DNA of 64,000 nt, from assembly GCF_008298035.1 (NCBI RefSeq), contig NZ_CP042910.1:1074001-1138000 (forward strand). Reading direction: 5' to 3'. The notes beneath the pieces were generated by a model. It was not told the DNA's origin. It was given only the letters and a program-made list of their open reading frames with translations, and did no database searches. Within the stretch, counting starts at the first letter, position 1; every line of letters starts with the position of its first letter. Made by a program: the position numbers and the translations under genes. Origin of the DNA: Gimesia maris. GTDB taxonomy: Bacteria > Planctomycetota > Planctomycetia > Planctomycetales > Planctomycetaceae. Of the stretch, positions 9,187-17,749 are shown one piece after another.

Positions 9187-10224
9187 ATGCAACCTCGCAT
9201 TCCATTTCTGACCTGGCGTTTCCTGCCTTTACTGGCGGGCTTGTTGATTGCGCTGCTGGTGGGAATCCATTTCGGAGCGGTCTCCCTTTCTTTTGAACAG
9301 ATCTGGCAGGGGCTCTGGCATCCGGCAGAGGAATCGTACATCAATACGATACTCTGGCAGATCCGTCTGCCTCGCGTGATACTGGCGGCTTGTGTGGGAG
9401 GGGGACTGGCGGTCGCCGGTGCTGCTTTTCAGGGAGTGTTTCGCAATCCCCTGGCGGATCCGTTTGTAATTGGTGCCTCCAGTGGTGCGGCCCTGGGAGC
9501 CACGCTCGCGCTGCTCTGGATCGCGGGGAGTATTACTGTCATTACCGCGACCTGGCAGATCCCGTGGCTGATTCTGGCGGCGTTCGCCGGGGCGCTGCTC
9601 GTCGTCTGTGGTGTGTTTCTGATCGCTTCATTAAGCAGCATTGGTCGAAGTGCACCGCTGCTGACATTGATTCTGGCGGGAATGGCGCTCAGCAGTTTTA
9701 CCGGCGCGCTCGTCTCGCTGATCATGTTTCTGAACCATGAAATGCTGACCACCATCTTCAGCTGGCTGCTGGGCAGTTTCTCTGGCAGACATTGGAATGA
9801 AATCGTGATGGCGGGACCTGTGATTCTCTGTAGCGGAGCATTGCTGTGGTTACTGTCGCGTCCGCTGGATCTACTGTCGTTTGGTGATGAGACTGCCCAG
9901 ACGCTGGGTTTATCAATTGCAAAATATCGGATGCTGATTCTGGTCGCCGCGACATTCTGTACTGCGGCCTGTGTCGCTGTTTCAGGGGTGATCGGGTTTT
10001 TAGGATTGATGGCGCCGCATATGACACGCATTCTGTCAGGCCCTCGCCATGGACTGCTGATTCCCGGCAGCTGTCTGTTGGGAGCGACACTGATGGTCAT
10101 CGCTGACACGCTGGCGCGGACGGTGATTGCACCGGCGGAAATTCCCGTGGGGGTTGTGACGGCGCTGATGGGCTGTCCGTTTTTTCTGTTCCTGCTGCTC
10201 AGTCGCGGTCAGCAGTCCGGTTAA
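9187..10224 (+). CDS. btuC: Cobalamin/iron-type ABC transporter permease
   Basis: A 345-residue, very hydrophobic protein of the FecCD/BtuC permease family, with about ten predicted membrane segments spread over the whole length. Family hallmarks are visible: RLPRVILAACVGGGLAVAGA near residue 60, the FRNPLADPFVIGASSGAALG stretch near residue 90, and VSGVIGFLGLMAPHMTRIL near residue 265, which contacts the ATPase. Two copies would form the inner-membrane channel. It starts 24 bp after the binding-protein gene and is followed 14 bp later by the ATPase gene, so the three are one operon. Confidence 0.93.
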   Translation: MQPRIPFLTWRFLPLLAGLLIALLVGIHFGAVSLSFEQIWQGLWHPAEESYINTILWQIRLPRVILAACVGGGLAVAGAAFQGVFRNPLADPFVIGASSGAALGATLALLWIAGSITVITATWQIPWLILAAFAGALLVVCGVFLIASLSSIGRSAPLLTLILAGMALSSFTGALVSLIMFLNHEMLTTIFSWLLGSFSGRHWNEIVMAGPVILCSGALLWLLSRPLDLLSFGDETAQTLGLSIAKYRMLILVAATFCTAACVAVSGVIGFLGLMAPHMTRILSGPRHGLLIPGSCLLGATLMVIADTLARTVIAPAEIPVGVVTALMGCPFFLFLLLSRGQQSG

Positions 10225-10238
10225 GAAGGGGAACGAGC

Positions 10239-11015
10239 ATGAATCCAATCGAACTGGAAAACGTCTCCTGCGGATATAACCGGCAGGATGTCTTAAAGCA
10301 GGTCTCGCTGGGGATTTCACCGGGAACCGTACTGGTACTACTGGGCCCGAATGGTTCCGGCAAGACCACGTTACTGCGCGCCCTGTTTCACCTGGTGGAA
10401 ATCCGCGAAGGCAGCGTGCTGATTGAAGGGGAGTCGCTGGTTCAGATGACGCGCAAACAGGTGGCGCAGAAACTGGCGCTGGCACCACAGCTGGAATCTC
10501 CACAGTGGCCGATGACGGTCGAAGAAACCATACAACTGGGCCGCAGTGCCCATCGAGGTTGGGTTCAGCCGTTTCAGTCAGAGGATACGAGCCAGGTGGA
10601 AGCTGCATTGCAGCAGACCGGACTGACGGAATTACGTCAGCGAAAGATCACGGAAATATCTGGCGGGGAATGGCGACGGACTTTGATCGCGCGCGCCCTG
10701 GTACAACAGACAAGCGTGTTGTGTCTGGATGAGCCGACGACGGGACTCGATCTGAAATACCAGGTCGAGATTTTAACACTCATTCGCAATCTGGCACACG
10801 AGCGGAATCTGACCGTCATCCTGACCATTCATGATCTGAATCTGGCCAGCAGCTTTGCTGACCAGATCGTGTTACTGGACAAAGGGGAGATCGCAGCGAT
10901 CGGCACGGGGGCCGAAGTCCTGACGGAAGCCCGCCTGACGGAAGTCTATCAGACACCGGTCAAAGTGCTGCCGCATCCCGAGTATCAGACGCCTCTGATT
11001 GTCCCGGTGTTCTGA
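10239..11015 (+). CDS. btuD: Cobalamin/iron-type ABC transporter ATPase
   Basis: A 258-residue ATP-binding subunit that powers the permease encoded just upstream. Walker A is GPNGSGKTT near residue 34, the ABC signature is ISGGEWRR near residue 137, Walker B is VLCLDEPTTGLD near residue 157, and the switch histidine sits in LTIHDLNLA. The length and the FecE/BtuD-type C-terminal end are normal. A GAAGGGGAAC ribosome site precedes the start. It is the last gene of the operon and ends 19 bp before the convergent Dabb gene. Confidence 0.94.
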   Translation: MNPIELENVSCGYNRQDVLKQVSLGISPGTVLVLLGPNGSGKTTLLRALFHLVEIREGSVLIEGESLVQMTRKQVAQKLALAPQLESPQWPMTVEETIQLGRSAHRGWVQPFQSEDTSQVEAALQQTGLTELRQRKITEISGGEWRRTLIARALVQQTSVLCLDEPTTGLDLKYQVEILTLIRNLAHERNLTVILTIHDLNLASSFADQIVLLDKGEIAAIGTGAEVLTEARLTEVYQTPVKVLPHPEYQTPLIVPVF

Positions 11016-11034
11016 ATTGGATCGCGCTGTTTGA

Positions 11035-11355
11035 TCAGCTGGTGACATAACTGTCAAAGACCTGGACGTTGGCCCATTTGTCTTTGTTTTCAGAGATAAA
11101 GGTCAGGTGGTCGGCGGCTTCCTGATATTTGTCGTGTGAGTCTTTGTTGTCGAAGACCACGTTCAGAGCCACGTGATATTCCTGATTATTCACCGGCCGT
11201 TGAAACTCGGTACCACGGACCCCGGCGGAAAAGTAGAGTACGCCCGGATGGTCCTTGAGATACAGGTGACAGGCTTTCACCATGGCCTCACTGGCTTCAG
11301 GGGAACCGTCTTTGAGGGTGAAATAGACCATGTGTGCCAGTGATGCTTCTGCCAT
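11035..11355 (-). CDS. Dabb (stress-responsive alpha/beta-barrel) family protein
   Basis: A 106-residue ferredoxin-fold protein of the Dabb family, small dimeric proteins whose members include plant stress proteins and some cyclases or monooxygenase-like enzymes; the bacterial members are mostly of unknown role. The family start (LAHMVYFTLKDGSPEASEAM) and the conserved end (VQVFDSYVTS) are present. Two ATGs lie two codons apart. The second (11355) was chosen because the AAAGGA site then has normal spacing, whereas the first ATG (11361) lies almost on top of it. No signal peptide, so cytoplasmic. It is convergent with the transporter operon. Confidence 0.82.
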   Translation of the reverse strand: MAEASLAHMVYFTLKDGSPEASEAMVKACHLYLKDHPGVLYFSAGVRGTEFQRPVNNQEYHVALNVVFDNKDSHDKYQEAADHLTFISENKDKWANVQVFDSYVTS

Positions 11356-11361
11356 GTTCAT

Positions 11362-11675
11362 GTCCTTTAGTCTCGTTGAAATGAGTTAAGTGCTTGTTAT
11401 TATATGGTTTATCGGCTCTGTCTTTGTCTGGGAGCCAGATTCCTGCTTTCCTATCTTCTCAAAATGTGCTCTGAATGTCACGACATCCGGGGGGCAATGA
11501 ATTTCGTAAATTATGAAATATAAAATAAAGCGACTTTAACGATTATGCCGATAAATGAGAAAGGTGGGTTATTCGTTCCGGCTGATCCTGTAGAGCCAGT
11601 GTCTCAGTTTGACTGAAACGGGAACGAAATCAAAGGAGTGCCATCCAGCACACTTAGTAAAAAAGGAGTTTTTCG
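11362..11675. other. Intergenic region between divergent genes
   Basis: About 310 AT-rich bases between the start of the Dabb gene and the start of the secreted-protein gene, so promoters for both should lie here. A small palindrome (TCAGT-TTG-ACTGA) is at 11604-11616. No gene is seen. Confidence 0.4.
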
Positions 11676-12599
11676 ATGTCCCCCTGGATTCGAAATAGTA
11701 TTGTAGTTGCTTCGCTGTTCCTGATTATGACCAATGATAATTCCGCGGATGCTCATATCTTCCAGCGGTTATTTAACCGTGGAGGCTCGGCTTGCAGTTA
11801 TCCACAACATGGCCGCTGCGGTCACCGTTGTAAAAAACTGGCCCGCCGTTACTTTCGGCGTTGTGCTCCCGTGACTTCATGCTGTCCGGGCGTGTGTACT
11901 CCTCCTCCGCCACAGATCTGTTACCAGGATGTCATTTGTACCGAGTATCGAATGATACCACGAACGACTACAGTTCCCGTGACCACTTATAAGCAGGTGA
12001 CCGTGGATGAAGGCTGCTGGCAGCGCGTCTGGGTTCCCAAGATGGTGACCAAACAGATTCAATGCACCCAGTACCAGAAACAGACCAGCTATGTCAAAAC
12101 TCCAATTCAGGTCAGAAAACGGGTCCAGGTGACAGTGCCACAGTCCACATGCACTGACTGCATGAACGGGCAGCCTTCGATGATGAGTCCATCACCATCC
12201 ATGCAGCCTTACGTTGTGCCTTCCACACCGGCACCATCCAGTGCTCCTGTTCCCACGCCGATGTCTAATACATCGCTGGACATGGGAGCCTACCCGACTC
12301 TGGCTCCGACAATCAGTGCACAACCGGCGACAGGCTGGGGCGGAAACGGAAGCAGCGGACCTGCCTTCTCAAGCATGGCTGCGACGTTGCCACCCAGTCC
12401 GGCTGTTTTACAGGTTCCCAATCTGCAGACCAACTCAGAATGGCAGACAATTCCTTCCCAGAACTCGTATGCCAGAACACAGACTGCCGTTTCCAGTCAA
12501 TCGACTTATGATGATTCTCTGTCACGCACTGCATCAGCCAAAGGCGCTTTTGTGCCCGCTCCCTCGGCAGCGACCGTCTGGAATACCGTTCGTCGCTAA
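11676..12599 (+). CDS. Secreted Cys-rich, Pro/Ser-rich hypothetical protein
   Basis: A 307-residue protein I cannot assign to a named family. An N-terminal signal peptide of about 26 residues is visible. A Cys/His-rich block follows (residues about 45-80). Residues about 85-160 contain alternating basic/hydrophobic strands with recurrent V-x-x-Y/W-x-x-V spacing (TTTVPVTTYKQVTVDEG, then QRVWVPKMVTKQI), a pattern I have seen in planctomycete secreted proteins and which suggests beta-strands. The C-terminal half is low-complexity Pro/Ser/Thr. A surface or cell-envelope role is a guess. The ribosome site AAAAAGGAG is strong. It stands alone between the Dabb gene and the convergent respiratory operon. 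Confidence 0.6.
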   Translation: MSPWIRNSIVVASLFLIMTNDNSADAHIFQRLFNRGGSACSYPQHGRCGHRCKKLARRYFRRCAPVTSCCPGVCTPPPPQICYQDVICTEYRMIPRTTTVPVTTYKQVTVDEGCWQRVWVPKMVTKQIQCTQYQKQTSYVKTPIQVRKRVQVTVPQSTCTDCMNGQPSMMSPSPSMQPYVVPSTPAPSSAPVPTPMSNTSLDMGAYPTLAPTISAQPATGWGGNGSSGPAFSSMAATLPPSPAVLQVPNLQTNSEWQTIPSQNSYARTQTAVSSQSTYDDSLSRTASAKGAFVPAPSAATVWNTVRR

Positions 12600-12627
12600 C
12601 GCTTGAAAGAAGCGACAACGCGTTCAA

Positions 12628-12945
12628 TCATTTCGAATCAGACATACCGGAATCGGCATCACTTTGATGCGGGTTCCGGTTGTTTTCGTATTGCTGGACC
12701 GTTTCCTGTTCGCGTTTCATCATCTTGAAAAAAGCAACACCGAAGCCGGAAAGCAGCATCGCCGGCATTGCCAGCATGAATGCAATGCTGTACATGTAAG
12801 CGCGGGGCTTGGAATTATCCGTTTCGTTCAACTGTTTACACATCGGACAGGCCGCAGCCTGACTGATCACAGCAGGCGTGGAGAAGACCCCCAGCAATGC
12901 GGCTGTCAGAACACAGGAACGAAGGAATGAAAATCGCTTTAACAT
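12628..12945 (-). CDS. Small membrane protein with CPMC motif, end of cytochrome oxidase operon
   Basis: About 105 residues: a cleavable signal peptide, then the motif A-C-P-M-C-K right after the predicted cleavage site, one further membrane helix (MYSIAFMLAMPAMLLSGFGV) and a polar tail. No named family was recognised. The C-x-x-C pair in an exported position, in an operon for cytochrome oxidase assembly, suggests metal or thiol chemistry (for example copper handling), but that is inference. ATG at 12945 was chosen; a GTG at 12957 would add four residues. It is the last gene of the minus-strand respiratory cluster, 84 bp after the SCO gene. Confidence 0.6.
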   Translation of the reverse strand: MLKRFSFLRSCVLTAALLGVFSTPAVISQAAACPMCKQLNETDNSKPRAYMYSIAFMLAMPAMLLSGFGVAFFKMMKREQETVQQYENNRNPHQSDADSGMSDSK

Positions 12946-13029
12946 GTTACGAACCACTTTAAAAAAAACATGAGATGCTTCTATTGTAACAGATCAAGGG
13001 GCCGGTTCCAGCCGGTTTTAACCTGATTT

Positions 13030-14403
13030 TCAGGCGGCTCCCGGCAAATGATAGAGCATAAAATAGATCACAACTCCGGTGATGGAGACATACAGCCAGA
13101 TCGGAAAGGTGATTTTGGCGATTTTTCGGTGGGCTTCCCACTGCTGTTTCAGACCACGTCGGATCGTTACCCAGGCCAGCACAGGGACAGCCGCCGCAAG
13201 CACTACATGTGTGATCAGAATGAAGTAGTAAATAGGGCGGATCGCACCTTCTCCACCAAATTTCCGGGATGCGGTTCCCGTATAGCTTTGTAATGCGAAG
13301 TGATACAGCAGGTAAAAAACCAGGAACAGAACGGACGTCGCGAATGCGGACAGCATCGTTTTTTTGTGCTTCTGCTGTTCTCCATGTCGAATAAACCAGT
13401 AACCTACCATGAGTAGAATGGTGGCCAGGCCGTTTAATGTGGCGTTGACTGCCGGCAGCTGGTAGACCCAGTCCGGCGCTGTTTTAACTGTTTCCCCGGT
13501 ATCCGCTTCTGCTGCAGGTGAACCGTCTTCCGTTTGCGCCAGCAGATTGGTCACGATCGGAAGCAGGGGCGTGCTCAGGGAAATCATGCCCGCTTTGGCG
13601 GGTGTTTTCGGTTTGGCTGCTTCGTCTTGCTTCGTGTTCTCGGGGGAATCCGGTTGCTGTTCCTCCGGTTTTTCTGTGTCTGGTTTCGGCTTTTCTTCTT
13701 TGACGAGCTTACGAACTTCCCGTCTGAGTTCTGCCATCTCGACATCGTCAACCGCATTGTATTTTCCCAGCACGCGTCCGTTTTTATCAACCAGCATAAC
13801 GTTGGTGGTGTGGATGACTTCAAAGCCTGGCTTGCGGGCGGGACCCTTATTTTCCTCAACCGGCATCAGAAAACTTTTTTCAATCAGGTGAAAGATCTCA
13901 TTTTGATCGCCGGTGAGAAACAACCACTTTTCCGGATCCGCACCGACCGATTCTGCATAACGGGATAAGACTTCGGGAGTGTCATTTTTGGGGTCGACGG
14001 TAAAGGTTACCAGGCGGAAGTCCAGGTCTTTCAGATCTTTCTGCAACTGATAAAACTGGCCGGAGACGCGCGGGCAGGGGCCTGCGCAACGCGTGAACAC
14101 AAAGCAGGCGACCCAGGGTTTGCCCAGCAGGTCTTCTTTGGTCACGGTTTTCCCACTGCGCTCGGTAAGGGAAAAATCGTCGATGCCTGCTTCTGGCCAG
14201 ATGGGCGTTTCGATTTTGAGTGCTTCGGTCTCAATCTCTTCCGCCGCTTTTTTCTGAGCGGCTTCACTGGCTTTCATCTGTTCCAATGCGAGGTCACGTT
14301 GTGTTTTCAGCTTCCAGGTGGCGAACGCGCTCACAGCGACGAGTACCCAGAGCAGGATGATCAGAATCAGCGGGATGCGACGGTTTCGTTTTGTCTCGGT
14401 CAT
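13030..14403 (-). CDS. SCO1/SenC-DUF420 fusion protein (cytochrome oxidase copper assembly)
   Basis: 457 residues with two modules. Residues 11-30 are a membrane anchor. Residues about 70-230 are a SCO1/SenC thioredoxin-like domain with the copper site C106-x3-C110-P and H197, which in this family delivers copper to the CuA site of oxidase subunit II. A Pro/Glu/Lys linker of about 50 residues follows. Residues about 310-457 are a DUF420 membrane domain with four or more helices (for example NGLATILLMVGYWFIRHGEQ). DUF420 proteins are usually separate and encoded beside oxidase genes. The fusion suggests the two act together in oxidase assembly. It lies downstream of the ABC pair in the oxidase operon. 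Confidence 0.9.
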   Translation of the reverse strand: MTETKRNRRIPLILIILLWVLVAVSAFATWKLKTQRDLALEQMKASEAAQKKAAEEIETEALKIETPIWPEAGIDDFSLTERSGKTVTKEDLLGKPWVACFVFTRCAGPCPRVSGQFYQLQKDLKDLDFRLVTFTVDPKNDTPEVLSRYAESVGADPEKWLFLTGDQNEIFHLIEKSFLMPVEENKGPARKPGFEVIHTTNVMLVDKNGRVLGKYNAVDDVEMAELRREVRKLVKEEKPKPDTEKPEEQQPDSPENTKQDEAAKPKTPAKAGMISLSTPLLPIVTNLLAQTEDGSPAAEADTGETVKTAPDWVYQLPAVNATLNGLATILLMVGYWFIRHGEQQKHKKTMLSAFATSVLFLVFYLLYHFALQSYTGTASRKFGGEGAIRPIYYFILITHVVLAAAVPVLAWVTIRRGLKQQWEAHRKIAKITFPIWLYVSITGVVIYFMLYHLPGAA

Positions 14404-14438
14404 TTTAATTCTTCAGAGTTCGTTAAATAGAATTATAT

Positions 14439-15284
14439 TTATCGGGCATTTCGGGAGGCCCGCTGTCGGGTCATCCAGATGGCAATCGTTACATAAATTA
14501 TACAGACCACAGCGGTGACGGTCAGGCAGACAATCATCGAGGGGTTGCCCGGCGCACTGGGGAGAGCAGTTCCCGCAGAGAGCAGACGCCGTAAACCGGT
14601 CACCCCATACGTCAGGGGATTGGCGCGGATGATCCAGGAAAGCCAGCCGGAATCTCCCGCCGGAAAAAACGAACCGGAAAGCAGCCACATCGGCATCAGA
14701 AAGACTGACATGATGGCGTGAAACCCTTGTGTGGATTCCATCGGCCAGGCAATCAGGTAGCCGAGCGCCGTCAGGCTGAATCCCAGCAGGAACAGAAACA
14801 GCAGCAGGGGAATGAAACCTGCCAGTGTGATTCCGGTATCGAAGTCCGGCGCCAATCCGACAATTTTTAATAGGGGCCCCAGCAGAATAAACAGGACAGC
14901 TTGTAAAACGGCCAGGATCGTTCCCCCCAGCAGTTTTCCCAATACAATCGAAGAACGGGGAACCGGGGAGACCAGCACTCCCTGCAGGAAGCCTTCCTTA
15001 CGGTCTTCGATGATCGAGATCGTAGAGAAGATCGCGGTAAACATCAGGATCATGACGGCGACACCCGGGAAAAAATATTCCTGGTAGGTCATGCCTGCCG
15101 TCGCCCATTCGGGGGCTTTGAAAGAACCACGCAGTCCTGCTCCGAACAGAATCCAGAACAGGATCGGCTGAATCAGGGCACCGATCACGCGGGTACGCTG
15201 TCTGGCAAAGCGGACCACTTCACGCTGCGCAAGTGTCAGGATCGGCAGAACAAAGGAGGGGGTGACTGTGGCAGGCTGATTCAT
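14439..15284 (-). CDS. ABC-2 type transporter permease
   Basis: 281 residues with about six membrane helices and the ABC-2 family pattern (RVIGALIQPILFWILFGAGL near the N-terminus, then a central region with FTAIFSTISIIEDRKEGFLQ typical of DrrB/NodJ-type permeases). It pairs with the ATPase gene whose end overlaps its start by four bases (15281-15284), so translation is coupled. The substrate is unknown. Because the pair is embedded among oxidase genes, a role in supplying or exporting something for oxidase assembly (copper, heme or a lipid) is possible but only inferred. Confidence 0.88.
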   Translation of the reverse strand: MNQPATVTPSFVLPILTLAQREVVRFARQRTRVIGALIQPILFWILFGAGLRGSFKAPEWATAGMTYQEYFFPGVAVMILMFTAIFSTISIIEDRKEGFLQGVLVSPVPRSSIVLGKLLGGTILAVLQAVLFILLGPLLKIVGLAPDFDTGITLAGFIPLLLFLFLLGFSLTALGYLIAWPMESTQGFHAIMSVFLMPMWLLSGSFFPAGDSGWLSWIIRANPLTYGVTGLRRLLSAGTALPSAPGNPSMIVCLTVTAVVCIIYVTIAIWMTRQRASRNAR

Positions 15285-16249
15285 TCAACTTCCTCCGCCT
15301 GCCAGAACTGATGTCCGGTCTTATGAATGAAGACATCTTCCAGGGTCGGTTTCCCGAGTGAAACTGACGTGACCTGTTCCGGAAAGGCGTCGATCAGATC
15401 TTTCAGAAATTCGTGCCCCCGCGGATGTTCCAGACGCAGACTGTGATTGACCTGCTGAGGCGTGACGCCGAATCGCTCTGTAATCTGGTTCTGTAGGGTT
15501 TCTGGATGTTCCGCGTGGATAGTCAGGCAGTCTCCCCCCACCGAAGCCCGTAATTCGTCCGGCGTTCCCAGCGAGATCAGTTCTCCCTGGTGCAGAATTC
15601 CCAACCGGTCACAGTGTTCCGCTTCCTCCATTAAGTGTGTGGTGATCAGGATAGTCACGCCCTGTTCGCGCTGAAGTTGTTTGAGGTATTTCCAGAGATC
15701 GTGTCGCGCACCCGGGTCGAGTCCGGTGCTCGGTTCATCCAGCAGCAGGACCTGGGGAGCATGCAGCAGGCCTTTGGCAATTTCGACGCGGCGTTTTAAC
15801 CCGCCCGACAAAGATTCGGCCAGGTCCGCTTTACGATCTGTGAGTCCCAGGTGCTGCAGCACGGACGTGATCCGTTCCCGCAGCAGTTCGCCTGCAATGC
15901 CATACAGGTGTGCCTGATGTTTCAGGTTTTCCCATACCGTCAGTTTGCCATCCAGGCTGGGTGACTGGAAAGTGACGCCAATGACGGAGCGGATTTCCCG
16001 AGCCTGTGTGGAAAGGTCTCGATCAGCAATTGTCGCGTTACCGGACTGCAGTGGGAGCAGTGTTGAGAGCAGGCGAAAGAGAGTCGTTTTGCCGCCTCCG
16101 TTTGGTCCCAGCAAGCCAAAGATCTCTGCGGGGCGGACATCAAAGCTCAGCTGATTCAAAGCCAGCCGATCGCCGTATCGGTGAGAAATATCGGTGACAC
16201 GGATGCGGGCTGCAGTCGTTGCTTCCTGAGTGAGGGGGTTACTCAACAT
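15281..16249 (-). CDS. ABC transporter ATP-binding protein (ABC-2 partner)
   Basis: 322 residues. Walker A is GPNGGGKTT, signature LSGGLKRRVEIAKGLL, Walker B VLLLDEPSTGLDPGARHD, followed by a C-terminal extension of about 100 residues of the DrrA/CcmA type that contacts the permease. The start overlaps the end of the oxidase subunit IV gene by 11 bases and the stop overlaps the permease start, so the pair is tightly integrated in the oxidase operon rather than an independent insertion. Compared with NosF of nitrous oxide reductase clusters the arrangement is similar, but no Nos genes are present here. Confidence 0.92.
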   Translation of the reverse strand: MLSNPLTQEATTAARIRVTDISHRYGDRLALNQLSFDVRPAEIFGLLGPNGGGKTTLFRLLSTLLPLQSGNATIADRDLSTQAREIRSVIGVTFQSPSLDGKLTVWENLKHQAHLYGIAGELLRERITSVLQHLGLTDRKADLAESLSGGLKRRVEIAKGLLHAPQVLLLDEPSTGLDPGARHDLWKYLKQLQREQGVTILITTHLMEEAEHCDRLGILHQGELISLGTPDELRASVGGDCLTIHAEHPETLQNQITERFGVTPQQVNHSLRLEHPRGHEFLKDLIDAFPEQVTSVSLGKPTLEDVFIHKTGHQFWQAEEVE

Positions 16250-16646
16250 GACTTTTTTCGGGGTTCAAGGCATCAGTCGTGGCTGCGGTCTGCCGGGCCT
16301 GTTCCAGGTAGTCGATTTGTGGTGCTTCATTGGTGTAATAATGAATGCCGATATCGGGAGTCATGGCGATCGTCAGTCCCATCGCGAGAATGATAGTGGG
16401 ACTGAGCAGCACGTACTTCCATTTTCCTTCGAATTTCAGATGCATAAAATAAATCAGAACAAACAGTGCTTTGGCGCAGGCGACGGCCAGAACCAGCAGT
16501 GCCAGCAGCACGACGCCGTTCATGCCGATGATGTTCTTTCCTTTTAAATCGATGACGTCAAAGAGGATCGACAGCACCGTGCAGATACACAAAGCGAAGA
16601 AGATGGAGGAATATTTGACGTAAGCGTGATCGTGTTGATCTGACAT
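16239..16646 (-). CDS. coxD: Cytochrome c oxidase subunit IV-like protein
   Basis: A 135-residue small membrane protein of the bacterial cytochrome oxidase subunit IV family, with three hydrophobic segments: residues about 13-30, 40-68 (containing ALFVLIYFMHLKFEGKWKYV) and 75-95. The FMHLKFE-type loop is the family mark. It has a His-rich N-terminus (MSDQHDHAYVKY) and lies 18 bp after the subunit III gene. It is thought to stabilise the oxidase complex. Its 3' end overlaps the ABC ATPase start. Confidence 0.88.
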   Translation of the reverse strand: MSDQHDHAYVKYSSIFFALCICTVLSILFDVIDLKGKNIIGMNGVVLLALLVLAVACAKALFVLIYFMHLKFEGKWKYVLLSPTIILAMGLTIAMTPDIGIHYYTNEAPQIDYLEQARQTAATTDALNPEKSHVE

Positions 16647-16664
16647 CTGATTAGTGGCTCTCAG

Positions 16665-17678
16665 TTAAATGATGTAAATCAGCGGGAACAGGAAGATCCA
16701 GACCAGGTCGACGAAGTGCCAGTACAGGCCGATATTTTCGACGTAATCGTTCCATTTTTTACTCAGGCGTCGGCCCTGCATCAGCACAATGATAAACAGC
16801 AGCATGCCGATCACGACGTGCAGGGCATGAAAACCGGTCAGCAGAAAGTACACCGAGGCAAACAGGTTTCCGTAAATAATGGGTTGCAGAAAATGGACTG
16901 GTGCAAGGAACGAACCATACTCGGGGTTCTCCTTCAGGGTTTTCAGCTCTTGATTCATCTCCTGCATGCTGATGGATTCGTCCAGCGCCCGTTCATTTAA
17001 TTCCCGGTATTTATCTCCGAGATCAAAATAGGCCTGCAGTTCTTTTTTGCGTGCTGCAGGGGTGTCTTCGGCCGCCAGTTCTGTCTGCAACTGCTGGCGG
17101 AGTTCTTCGACGGGCGTTTCGACTTCCTCTGTTTTTTCATCGGCGACGCCGGCGATTTCCACTGATTCTTCAGGATCCGTGGGTTCTGTTTTGTCAGGCA
17201 GCTTTGCAGCAGATAACGCAATGGCCCGTTGATCTACGACGTGTTTCATTTCCCGCATGGATTTATCGATGGCCATGCGCGGGGTTTCCGGAATGTGTCC
17301 GGGGAGAATGTCGTATTTGAACTTGCCCGAATATTCATAGGCTTTGATGCCCAGGAACAGACAGGCCAGCAGCAGCGTCAGGCAGAGATAACGTCTTGCT
17401 TTGGCAAAGTTTTCGACTTTCATGCCTTCCAGCGCCAGTACGACGAAGTAGCTGGAGAGAATCAGCACAAATGTATTCAAGCCGCCGGCCCAGATTCGCA
17501 GGTGGGTGATTTCCGGATCGTCAGGCCAGCCGGGCGAACCGGCGCGGAGCACGATGTAGGCTCCGATGAAGGCCGAAAAAAACATGATTTCTGTCGCCAG
17601 GAAAAGCCACATCCCCAGTTTGGAGTGTGGTATGGGAAGCCCCATTCGATATTGTGGCGAATTACTTTCGTGACTCAT
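16665..17678 (-). CDS. coxC: Cytochrome c oxidase subunit III with a large central insertion
   Basis: 337 residues, whereas bacterial small-type subunit III is commonly about 200. Residues 18-115 carry the first helices, starting with the family motif [20 protein letters not shown]. Residues about 266-337 carry the last helices with [13 protein letters not shown] and [17 protein letters not shown]. In between, residues about 125-260 are hydrophilic and rich in Glu, Lys and Gln with likely coiled-coil character ([16 protein letters not shown]). This insertion would form an extramembrane domain of unknown role. It starts 71 bp after heme O synthase. The family call is secure; the insertion is the odd part. 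Confidence 0.93.
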   Translation of the reverse strand: MSHESNSPQYRMGLPIPHSKLGMWLFLATEIMFFSAFIGAYIVLRAGSPGWPDDPEITHLRIWAGGLNTFVLILSSYFVVLALEGMKVENFAKARRYLCLTLLLACLFLGIKAYEYSGKFKYDILPGHIPETPRMAIDKSMREMKHVVDQRAIALSAAKLPDKTEPTDPEESVEIAGVADEKTEEVETPVEELRQQLQTELAAEDTPAARKKELQAYFDLGDKYRELNERALDESISMQEMNQELKTLKENPEYGSFLAPVHFLQPIIYGNLFASVYFLLTGFHALHVVIGMLLFIIVLMQGRRLSKKWNDYVENIGLYWHFVDLVWIFLFPLIYII

Positions 17679-17749
17679 TATAATCTTTCACTTTACATCG
17701 CAGACAATCAAACAGTCGTTGAATCCTGAAACGCGTGTTCGTGGATTGA

